Shown here one piece after another: positions 1-10,103 of a stretch of DNA of 64,000 nt. The position numbers and the translations under genes were made by a program. The notes under the pieces were generated by a model, which saw only the letters and a list, made by a program, of their open reading frames with translations, searched no databases and had not been told where the DNA came from. How positions within the stretch are numbered: the stretch's first letter is position 1; each line of letters starts with the position of its first letter. The stretch comes from Coriaria nepalensis (Eukaryota > Streptophyta > Magnoliopsida > Cucurbitales > Coriariaceae). Location of the stretch: positions 17,441,209 through 17,505,208 of the forward strand of contig CP114482.1 in assembly GCA_027186245.1 (NCBI GenBank). Reading direction: 5' to 3'.

Positions 1-150
1 ATGACTTTAAGGCTAAACAAATGCATTGTTGCCTTCAATAGATCAACTCCAAGTTATGCACGAAAGTCATGTTTAAAGGCCGAATTTCATTCGAAGTGAT
101 TTAGAATGATTTACTGACTAAAAGAGACGCAATAATATGACTTGAAGGCT

Positions 151-157
151 AAAAAAA
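151..157 (+). repeat. A-tract at the start of subunit B (example copy)
   Basis: A run of seven A follows ggct in most B subunits. Length varies between copies: six with an interrupting t in the ctaaaaaatagg haplotype, eight at 33.0 and 52.6 kb, and nine at 42401-42409. These differences account for most of the +1 and +2 unit lengths (422, 423 bp). The pattern looks like replication slippage. A-tracts spaced about 421 bp apart could contribute to DNA curvature, which is an inference. Confidence 0.8.
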
Positions 158-295
158 TGGTTAGTTGCCTTCAATAGATCAATTGCAAGTTATGCATGAA
201 AGTCGTGTCTTAAATGCAAAAATAGAATTCGTTCGAAGTGCTTCCAAACAATTTAATGACATGAAAAGACTGAATGATACGCTTTTTATGGCTAA

Positions 296-309
296 AACAA
301 TGCATTGTT
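296..309. repeat. 14-bp perfect palindrome in subunit C (example copy)
   Basis: The sequence aacaatgcattgtt is its own reverse complement and lies at the start of subunit C. It recurs once per monomer through most of the left and middle of the window. In much of 41.5-64 kb it is reduced to an 8-bp dyad because acaatg becomes ataatg and cattg sometimes becomes cactg. Subunit A has the related aaatgcattg, which is self-complementary over 8 bp only. A function such as cruciform formation or protein binding is speculation. Confidence 0.85.
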
Positions 310-421
310 GTCTTCAATAGCCTAATTGCAAGTTATGTAAGAAAATCATGTTTGAAGGGCGAAAATAGAATTCGTTCGACTTAATTTAGAATGATTTAAC
401 GACTAGAAGAGACTCATTGAC

Positions 422-557
422 ATGACTTTAAGGCTAAACAAATGCATTGTTGCCTTCAATAGATCAACTCCAAGTTATGCACGAAAGTCATGTTTAAAGG
501 CCGAATTTCATTCGAAGTGATTTAGAATGATTTACTGACTAAAAGAGACGCAATAAT
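422..557 (+). repeat. Subunit A of the satellite monomer (136 bp)
   Basis: A contains ggctaaacaaatgcattg, gttgccttcaata, then caactccaagttatgcacg or caactgcaagttatgcacg. It ends with a half made of ccgaatttcattcgaagtg, tttagaatgatttactgac and agacgcaataat. The two main haplotypes are tagatcaactcc and tacatcaactgc. Other variable positions are catt(c/t)gaag, taaaa(g/t)agacgc and gcaa(t/a)aat. A is shorter than B and C by 6-7 bp and lacks the aaaatagaatt stretch that B and C share. Confidence 0.9.
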
Positions 558-700
558 ATGACTTTAAGGCTAAAAAAATGGATAGTTGCCTTCAATAGAT
601 TAATTGCAAGTTATGCATGAAAGTCGTGTCTTAAATGCAAAAATAGAATTCGTTCGAAGTGCTTCCAAACAATTTAATGACATGAAAAGACTGAATGATA
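558..700 (+). repeat. Subunit B of the satellite monomer (143 bp)
   Basis: B opens like A (atgactttaaggctaaa) but continues with a run of about seven A, then gttgccttcaatagatcaat and tgcaagttatg(c/t)atgaaag. Its second half is aaaatagaatt followed by cg, gg or tt, then ttcgaagtgcttccaaac, aatttaatga(c/t)atg and agactgaatgat. The main haplotypes differ at gtctt/gtctc, gcaaaa/gcacaa and the dinucleotide after gaatt. B is the most variable subunit and is the best one for telling HOR copies apart. Confidence 0.9.
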
Positions 701-842
701 CGCCTTTTATGGCTAAAACAATGCATTGTTGTCTTCAATAGCCTAATTGCAAGTTATGTAAGAAAATCATGTTTGAAGGGCGAAAATAGAATTCGTTCGA
801 CTTAATTTAGAATGATTTAACGACTAGAAGAGACTCATTGAC
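701..842 (+). repeat. Subunit C of the satellite monomer (142 bp)
   Basis: C carries tatggctaaaacaatgcatt, gttgtcttcaata, an aattgcaagttatgtaa stretch and atcatgtttgaagggcg. It then has aaaatagaattcgttcgac, ttagaatgatttaacgac and tagaagagactcattgac. Its second half aligns with those of A and B (gaatt, ttcga, atttaa, then a purine-rich tail), which shows common descent. Main haplotypes are tagcctaattg with gtaagaaaatc, tggattaattg with gtaataaaatc, and a minor type with atcatgtctgaag plus tagaacaattt. The last is concentrated between 20.6 and 34.5 kb. Confidence 0.9.
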
Positions 843-3800
843 ATGACTTTAAGGCTAAACAAATGCATTGTTGCCTTCAATACATCAACTGCAACTTATG
901 CACGAAAGTCATGTTTGAAGGCCGAATTTCATTTGAAGTGATTTAGAATAATTTACTGACTAAAAGAGACGCAATAATATGACTTTAAGGCTAAAAAAAT
1001 GGATAGTTGCCCTCAATAGATCAATTGCAAGTTATGCATGAAAGTCGTGTCTTAAATGCAAAAATAGAATTCGTTCGAAGTGCTTCAAAACAATTTAATG
1101 ACATGAAAAGACTGAATGATACGCTTTTTATGGCTAAAACAATGCATTGTTGTCTTTAATAGCCTAATTGCAAGTTATGTAAGAAAATCATGTTTGAAAG
1201 GCGAAAATAGAATTCGTTCGACTTAATTTAGAATGATTTAACGACTAGAAGAGACTCATTGACATGACTTTAAGGCTAAACAAATGCATTGTTGCCTTCA
1301 ATAGATCAACTCCAAGTTATGCACGAAAATCATGTTTAAAGGCCGAATTTCATTCGAAGTGATTTAGAATGATTTACTGACTAAAAGAGACGCAATAATA
1401 TGACTTTAAGGCTAAAAAAATGGATAGTTGACTTCAATAGATCAATTGCAAGTTATGCATGAAAGTCGTGTCTTAAATGCAAAAATAGAATTGGTTCGAA
1501 GTGCTTCCAAACAATTTAATGACATGAAAAGACTGAATGATACGCTTTTTATGGCTAAAACAATGCATTGTTGTCTTCAATAGCCTAATTGCAAGTTATG
1601 TAAGAAAATCATGTTTGAAGGGCGAAAATAGAATTCGTTCGACTTAATTTAGAATGATTTAACGACTAGAAGAAACTCATTGACATGACTTTAAGGCTAA
1701 ACAAATGCATTGTTGCCTTCAATACATCAACTGCAAGTTATGCACGAAAGTCATGTTTAAAGGCCGAATTTCATTTGAAGTGATTTAGAATAATTTACTG
1801 ACTAAAATAGACGCAAAAATATGACTTTAAGGCTAAAAAATAGGATAGTTGCCTTCAACAGATCAATTGCAAGTTATGTATGAAAGTCGTGTCTCAAATG
1901 CAAAAATAGAATTTTTTCGAAGTGCTTCCAAACAATTTAATGATATGAAAAGACTGAATGATATGCTTTTTATGGCTAAAACAATGCATTGTTGTCTTCA
2001 ATGGATTAATTGCGAGTTATGTAATAAAATCATGTTTGAAGGGCGAAAATAGAATTCGTTCGACTTAATTTAGAATGATTTAATGACTAGAAGAGACTCA
2101 TTGACATGACTTTAAGGCTAAACAAATGCATTGTTGCCTTCAATAGATCAACTCCAAGTTATGCACGAAAGTCATGTTTAAAGGCCGAATTTCATTCGAA
2201 GTGATTTAGAATGATTTACTGACTAAAAGAGACGCAATAATATGACTTTAAGGCTAAAAAAATGGATAGTTGCCTTCAATAGGTCAATTGCAAGTTATGC
2301 ATGAAAGTCGTGTCTTAAATGCGAAAATAGAATTGGTTCGAAGTGCTTCCAAACAATTTAATGACATGAAAACACTGAATGATATGCTTTTTCAGGCTAA
2401 AACAATGCATTGTTGTCTTCAATAGCCTAATTGCAAGTTATGTAAGAAAATCATGTTTGAAGGGCGAAAATAGAATTCGTTCGACTTAATTTAGAATGAT
2501 TTAACGACTAGAAGAGACTCATTGACATGACTTTAAGGCTAAACAAATGCATTGTTGCCTTCAATACATCAACTGCAAGTTATGCACGAAAGTCATGTTT
2601 AAAGGCCGAATTTCATTTGAAGTGATTTAGAATAATTTACTGACTAAAATAGACGCAAAAATATGACTTTAAGGCTAAAAAATAGGATAGTTGCCTTCAA
2701 CAGATCAATTGCAAGTTATGTATGAAAGTCGTGTCTCAAATGCAAAAATAGAATTTTTTCGAAGTGCTTCCAAACAATTTAATGATATGAAAAGACTGAA
2801 TGATATGCTTTTTATGGCTAAAACAATGCATTGTTGTCTTCAATGGATTAATTGCGAGTTATGTAATAAAATCATGTTTGAAGGGCGAAAATAGAATTCG
2901 TTCGACTTAATTTAGAATGATTTAATGACTAGAAGAGACTCATTGACATGACTTTAAGGCTAAACAAATGCATTGTTGCCTTCAATAGATCAACTCCAAG
3001 TTATGCACGAAAGTCATGTTTAAAGGCCGAATTTCATTCGAAGTGATTTAGAATGATTTACTGACTAAAAGAGACGCAATAATATGACTTGGAGGCTAAA
3101 AAAATGGTTAGTTGCCTTCAATAGATCAATTGCAAGTTATGCATGAAAGTCGTGTCTTAAATGCAAAAATAGAATTCGTTCGAAGTGCTTCCAAACAATT
3201 TAATGACATGAAAAGACTGAATGATACGCTTTTTATGGCTAAAACAATGCATTGTTGTCTTCAATAGCCTAATTGCAAGTTATGTAAGAAAATCATGTTT
3301 GAAGGGCGAAAATAGAATTCGTTCGACTTAATTTAGAATGATTTAACGACTAGAAGAGACTCATTGACATGACTTTAAGGCTAAACAAATGCATTGTTGC
3401 CTTCAATACATCAACTGCAAGTTATGCAAGAAAGTCATGTTTAAACACCGAATTTCATTTGAAGTTATTTAGAATGATTTACTGACTAAAATAGACGCAA
3501 AAATATGACTTTAAGGCTAAAAAAATGGATAGTTGCCTTCAATAGATCAATTGCAAGTTACGTATGAAAGTCGTGTCTCAAATGCACAAATAGAATTGGT
3601 TCGAAGTGCTTCCAAACAATTAATGACATGAAAAGACTGAATGATATGCTTTTTATGGCTAAAACAATGCATTGTTGTCTTCAATAGCCTAATTGCATGT
3701 TATGTAAGAAAATCATGTTTGAAGGGCGAAAATAGAATTCGTTCGACTTAATTTAGAATGATTTAACGACTAGAAGAGACTCATTGACATGACTTTAAGG

Positions 3801-4209
3801 CTAAACAAATGCATTGTTGCCTTCAATACATCAACTGCAAGTTATGCACGAAAGTCATGTTTAAAGGCCGAATTTCATTTGAAGTGATTTAGAATGATTT
3901 ACAGACTAAAATAGACGCAATAATATGACTTTAAGGCTAAAAAAATGGATAGTTGACTTCAACAGATCAATTGCAAGTTATGCATGAAAGTCGTGTCTTA
4001 AATGCAAAAATAGAATTGGTTCGAAGTGCTTCCAAACAATTTAATGACATGAAAAGACTGAATGATACGCTTTTTATGGCTAAAACAATGCATTGTTGTC
4101 TTCAATGGATGAATTGCGAGTTATGTAATAAAATCATGTTTGAAGGGCAAAAATAGAATTCGTTCGACTTAATTTAGAATGATTTAACGACTAGAAGAGA
4201 CTCTTTGGC

Positions 4210-6314
4210 ATGACTTTAAGGCTAAACAAATGCATTGTTGCCTTCAATAGATCAACTCCAAGTTATGCACGAAAGTCATGTTTAAAGGCCGAATTTCATT
4301 CGAAGTGATTTAGAATGATTTACTGACTAAAAGAGACGCAATAATATGACTTGAAGGCTAAAAAAATGGTTAGTTGCCTTCAATAGATCAATTGCAAGTT
4401 ATGCATGAAAGTCGTGTCTTAAATGCAAAAATAGAATTCGTTCGAAGTGCTTCCAAACAATTTAATGACATGAAAAGACTGAATGATACGCTTTTTATGG
4501 CTAAAACAATGCATTGTTGTCTTCAATAGCCTAATTGCAAGTTATGTAAGAAAATCATGTTTGAAGGGCGAAAATAGAATTCGTTCGACTTAATTTAGAA
4601 TGATTTAACGACTAGAAGAGACTCATTGACATGACTTTAAGGCTAAACAAATGCATTGTTGCCTTCAATAGATGAACTCCAAGTTATGCACGAAAGTCAT
4701 TTTTAAAGGCCGAATTTCATTCGAAGTGATTTAGAATGATTTACTGACTAAAAGAGACGCAATAATATGACTTTAAGGCTAAAAAAATGGATAGTTGCCT
4801 TCAATAGATCAATTGCAAGTTATGCATGAAAGTCGTGTCTTAAATGCAAAAATAGAATTCGTTCGAAGTGTTTCCAAACAATTTAATGACATGAAAAGAC
4901 TGAATGATACGCCTTTTATGGCTAAAACAATGCATTGTTGTCTTCAATAGCCTAATTGCAAGCTATGTAAGAAAATCATGTTTGAAGGGCGAAAATAGAA
5001 TTCGTTCGACTTAATTTAGAATGATTTAACGACTAGAAGAGACTCATTGACATGACTTTAAGGCTAAACAAATGCATTGCTGCCTTCAATAGATCAACTC
5101 CAAGTTACGCACGAAAGTCATGTTTAAAGGCCGAATTTCATTTGAAGTGATTTAGAATGATTTACTGACTAAAATAGACGCAATAATATGACTTTAAGGC
5201 TAAAAAAATGGATAGTTGCCTTCAATAGATCAATTGCAAGTTATGCATGAAAGTCGTGTCTTAAATGCAAAAATAGAATTGGTTCGAAGTGCTTCCAAAT
5301 AATTTAATGACATGAAAAGACTGAATGATACGCTTTTTATGGCTAAAACAATGCATTGTTGTCTTCAATGGATTAATTGCGAGTTATGTAATAAAATCAT
5401 ATTTGAAGGGCAAAAATAGAATTCGTTCGACTTAATTTAGAATGATTTAACGACTAGAAGAGACTCATTGACATGACTTTAAGGCTAAACAAATGCATTG
5501 TTGCCTTCAATAGATCAACTCCAAGTTATGCACGAAAATCATGTTTAAAGGCCGAATTTCATTCGAAGTGATTTAGAATGATTTACTGACTAAAAGAGAC
5601 GCAATAATATGACTTTAAGGCTAAAAAAATGGATAGTTGACTTCAATAGATCAATTGCAAGTTATGCATGAAAGTCGTGTCTTAAATGCAAAAATAGAAT
5701 TGGTTCGAAGTGCTTCCAAACAATTTAATGACATGAAAAGACTGAATGATACGCTTTTTATGGCTAAAACAATGCATTGTTGTCTTCAATAGCCTAATTG
5801 CAAGTTATGTAAGAAAATCATGTTTGAAGGGCGAAAATAGAATTCGTTCGACTTAATTTAGAATGATTTAACGACTAGAAGAAACTCATTGACATGACTT
5901 TAAGGCTAAACAAATGCATTGTTGCCTTCAATACATCAACTGCAAGTTATGCACGAAAGTCATGTTTAAAGGCCGAATTTCATTTGAAGTGATTTAGAAT
6001 AATTTACTGACTAAAATAGACGCAAAAATATGACTTTAAGGCTAAAAAATAGGATAGTTGCCTTCAACAGATCAATTGCAAGTTATGTATGAAAGTCGTG
6101 TCTCAAATGCCAAAATAGAATTTTTTCGAAGTGCTTCCAAGCAATTTAATGATATGAAAAGACTGAATGATATGCTTTTTATGGCTAAAACAATGCATTG
6201 TTGTCTTCAATGGATTAATTGCGAGTTATGTAATAAAATCATGTTTGAAGGGCGAAAATAGAATTCGTTCGACTTAATTTAGAATGATTTAATGACTAGA
6301 AGAGACTCATTGAC
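4210..6314 (+). repeat. Second copy of the left ten-monomer HOR (five units)
   Basis: Units at 4210, 4631, 5473 and 5894 match units at 1, 422, 1264 and 1685 with a constant offset of 4209 bp. The shared rare variants are cttgaagg plus ggttag (4210), acgccttttatgg (4631), cgaaaatcatg plus tagttgacttc and agaaactcattg (5473), and the caacagatc/ttttttcg B type (5894). The middle unit (5052) does not match its expected partner at 843. It has gcattgctgcc, aagttacgc and a TGG-type C subunit. Confidence 0.75.
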
Positions 6315-9300
6315 ATGACTTTAAGGCTAAACAAATGCATTGTTGCCTTCAATAGATGAACTCCAAGTTATGCACGAAAGTCATGTTTAAAGGCCGAATT
6401 TCATTCGAAGTGATTTAGAATGATTTACTGACTAAAAGAGACGCAATAATATGACTTTAAGGCTAAAAAAATGGATAGTTGCCTTCAATAGATCAATTGC
6501 AAGTTATGCATGAAAGTCGTGTCTTAAATGCAAAAATAGAATTGGTTCGAAGTGCTTCCAAACAATTTAATGACATGAAAAGACTGAATGATACGCTTTT
6601 TATGGCTAAAACAATGCATTGTTGTCTTCAATAGCCTAATTGCAAGTTATGTAAGAAAATCATGTTTGAAGGGCGAAAATAGAATTCGTTCGACTTAATT
6701 TAGAATGATTTAACGACTAGAAGAGACTCATTGACATGACTTTAAGGCTAAACAAATGCATTGTTGCCTTCAATACATCAACTGCAAGTTATGCATGAAA
6801 GTCATGTTTAAAGGCCGAATTTCATTTGAAGTGATTTAGAATGATTTACTGACTAAAATAGACGCAATAATATGGCTTTATGGCTAAAAAAATGGATAGT
6901 TGCCTTCAATAGATCAATTGCAAGTTATGCATGAAAGTCGTGTCTTAAATGCAAAAATAGAATTCGTTCGAAGTGCTTCCAAACAATTTAATGACATGAA
7001 AAGACTGAATGATACGCTTTTTATGGCTAAAACAATGCATTGTTGTCTTCAATGGATTAATTGCGAGTTATGTAATAAAATCATGTTTGAAGGGCAAAAA
7101 TAGAATTCGTTCGACTTAATTTAGAATGATTTAACGACTAGAAGAGACTCATTGACATGACTTTAAGGCTAAACAAATGCAATGTTGCCTTCAATAGATC
7201 AACTCCAAGTTATGCACGAAAGTCATGTTTAAAGGCCGAATTTCATTCAAAGTGATTTAGAATAATTTACTGACTAAAAGAGACGCAATAATATGACTTT
7301 AAGGCTAAAAAAATGGATAGTTGCCTTCAATAGATCAATTGCAAGTTATGCATGAAAGTCGTGTCTTAAATGCAAAAATAGAATTCGTTCGAAGTGCTTC
7401 CAAACAATTTAATGACATGAAAAGACTGAATGATACACTTTTTATGGCTAAAACAATGCATTGTTGTCTTCAATAGCCTAATTGCAAGTTATGTAAGAAA
7501 ATCATGTTTGAAGGGCGAAAATAGAATTTGTTCGACTTAATTTAGAATGATTTAACGACTAGAAGAGACTCATTGACATGACTTTAAGGCTAAACAAATG
7601 GATTGTTGCCTTCAATACATCAACTGCAAGTTATGCAGGAAAGTCATGTTTAAAGGCCGAATTTCATTCGAAGTGATTTAGAATGATTTACTGACTAAAA
7701 TAGACGCAATAATATGACTTTAAGGCTAAAAAAATGGATAGTTGCCTTCAATAGATCAATTGCAAGTTATGCATGAAAGTCGTGTCTTAAATGCAAAAAT
7801 AGAATTGGTTCGAAGTGCTTCCAAACAATTTAATGACATGAAAAGACTGAATGATACGCTTTTTATGGCTAAAACAATGCATTGTTGTCTTCAATGGATT
7901 AATTGCGAGTTATGTAATAAAATCATGTTTGAAGGGCAAAAATAGAATTCGTTCGACTTAATTTAGAATGATTTAACGACTAGAAGAGACTCATTGACAT
8001 GACTTTAAGGCTAAACAAATGCATTGTTGCCTTCAATAGATCAACTCCAAGTTATGCACGAAAGTCATGTTTAAAGGCCGAATTTCATTCGAAGTGATTT
8101 AGAATGATTTACTGACTAAAAGAGACGCAATAATATGACTTTAAAGCTAAAAAAATGGATAGTTGCCTTCAATAGATCAATTGCAAGTTATGCATGAAAG
8201 TTGTGTCTTAAATGCAAAAATAGAATTGGTTCGAAGTGCTTCCAAACAATTTAATGACATGAAAAGACTGAATGATACGCTTTTTATGGCTAAAACAATG
8301 CATTGTTGTCTTCAATAGCCTAATTGCAAGTTATGTAAGAAAATCATGTTTGAAGGGCGAAAATAGAATTCGTTCGACTTAATTTAGAATGATTTAACGA
8401 CTAGAAGAGACTCGTTGACATGACTTTAAGGCTAAACAAATGCATTGTTGCCTTCAATAGATCAACTCCAAGTTATGCACGAAAGTCATGTTTAAAGGCC
8501 GAATTTCATTCGAAGTGATTTAGAATGATTTACTGACTAAAAGAGACGCAATAATATGACTTTAAGGCTAAAAAATAGGATAGTTGCCTTCAATAGATCA
8601 ATTGCAGGTTATGCATGAAAGTCGTGTCTCAAATGCAAAAATAGAATTTTTTCGAAGTGCTTCCAAACAATTTAATGACATGAAAAGACTGAATGATACG
8701 CTTTTTATGGCTAAAACAATGCATTGTTGTCTTCAATAGCCTAATTGCAAGCTATGTAAGAAAATCATGTTTGAAGGGCGAAAATAGAATTCGTTCGACT
8801 TAATTTAGAATGATTTAACGACTAGAAGAGACTCATTGACATGACTTTAAGGCTAAACAAATGCATTGTTGCCTTCAATATTTCAACTGCAAGTTATGCA
8901 CGAAAGTCATGTTTAAAGGCCGAATTTCATTCGAAGTGATTTAGAATGATTTACTGACTAAAAGAGACGCAATAATATGACTTTAAGGCTAAAAAAATGG
9001 ATAGTTGCCTTCAATAGATCAATTGCAAGTTATGCATGAAAGTCGTGTCTTAAATGCAAAAATAGAATTGGTTCGAAGTGCTTCCAAACAATTTAATGAC
9101 ATGAAAAGACTGAATGATACGCTTTTTATGGCTAAAACAATGCATTGTTGTCTTCAATGGATTAATTGCGAGTTATGTAATAAAATCATGTTTGAAGGGC
9201 AAAAATAGAATTCGTTCGACTTAATTTAGAATGATTTAACGACTAGAAGAGACTCATTGACATGACTTTAAGGCTAAACAAATGCATTGTTGCCTTCAAT

Positions 9301-10103
9301 ACATCAACTGCAAGTTATGCACGAAAGTCATGTTTAAAGGCCGAATTTCATTCGAAGTGATTTAGAATGATTTACTGACTAAAATAGACGCAATAATATG
9401 ACTTTAAGGCTAAAAAAATGGATAGTTGCCTTCAATAGATCAATTGCAAGTTATGCATGAAAGTCGTGTCTTAAATGCAAAAAGAGAATTGGTTCGAAGT
9501 GCTTCCAAATAATTTAATGACATGAAAAGACTGAATGATACGCTTTTTATGGCTAAAACAGTGCATTGTTGTCTTCAATGGATTAATTGCGAGTTATGTA
9601 ATAAAATCATGTTTGAAGGGCAAAAATAGAATTCGTTCGACTTAATTTAGAATGATTTAACGACTAGAAGAGACTCATTGACATGACTTTAAGGCTAAAC
9701 AAATGCATTGTTGCCTTCAATACATCAACTCCAAGTTATGCACGAAAGTCATGTTTAAAGGCCGAATTTCATTCGAAGTGATTTAGAATGATTTACTGAC
9801 TAAAAGAGACGCAATAATATGACTTTAAGGCTAAAAAAATGGATAGTTGCCTTCAATAGATCAATTGCAAGTTATGCATGAAAGGCGTGTCTTAAATGCA
9901 AAAATAGAATTGGTTCGAAGTGCTTCCAAACAATTTAATGACATGAAAAGACTGAATGATACGCTTTTTATGGCTAAAACAATGCATTGTTGTCTTCAAT
10001 AGCCTAATTGCAAGTTATGTAAGAAAATCATGTTTGAAGGGCGAAAATAGAATTCGTTCGACTTAATTTAGAATGATTTAACGACTAGAAGAGACTCATT
10101 GAC
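6315..10103 (+). repeat. Nine regular 421-bp units, weak higher-order order
   Basis: All units are 421 bp. TGG/gtaataaaatc C subunits occur at the units starting 6736, 7578, 8841 and 9262, interleaved with tagcctaattg types, so there is partial alternation. The units at 8420 and 8841 are early members of the a and b types that dominate the next block: 8420 has aaaaaataggatag, caggttatgc and caagctatg, and 8841 has a TGG-type C. The unit at 6736 has the rare tatggctttatggc at the A/B joint. Confidence 0.7.

Larger units (their letters stand above)
422..842 (+). repeat. Representative 421-bp satellite monomer (A-B-C trimer)
   Basis: This unit shows the standard arrangement. Subunit A starts with atgactttaaggctaaac, subunit B with atgactttaaggctaaaaaa, and subunit C around gctttttatggctaaaac. 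C ends in gactcattgac before the next A. Nearly every unit carries one EcoRI site (gaattc) in C at gaattcgttcgac. Units whose B subunit reads gaattcgttcgaag, rather than gaattggttcgaag or gaattttttcgaag, carry a second. Monomer phase is arbitrary because the array is continuous. I chose this start because the landmark is well conserved. Confidence 0.95.
1..4209 (+). repeat. Left block, ten-monomer segment (first copy)
   Basis: There are ten units here, all 421 bp except 3369-3788, which is 420 bp because one t is lost in ccaaacaattaatgacatg. This lost base gives the segment its length of 4209 bp. Units 1, 2, 4 and 5 have close counterparts 4209 bp downstream; unit 3 does not. The unit at 1685 is nearly identical to the unit at 2527, an extra two-monomer (842 bp) echo inside the block. 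Diagnostic variants are cttgaaggctaaa with ggttag in unit 1 and tagttgacttc in unit 4. Confidence 0.75.

Noticed and set aside
201..360. CENP-B box in the ttcgttcga region of subunits B and C
   Set aside because: Only the first part of the motif (TTCG, four bases, A) is met. The CGGG end required by the consensus is absent in all units I inspected.
1980..2050. aataaa in gtaataaaatcatg as a polyadenylation signal
   Set aside because: It is a common variant (gtaagaaaatc/gtaataaaatc) of a repeat without a gene upstream, so the match is expected by chance.
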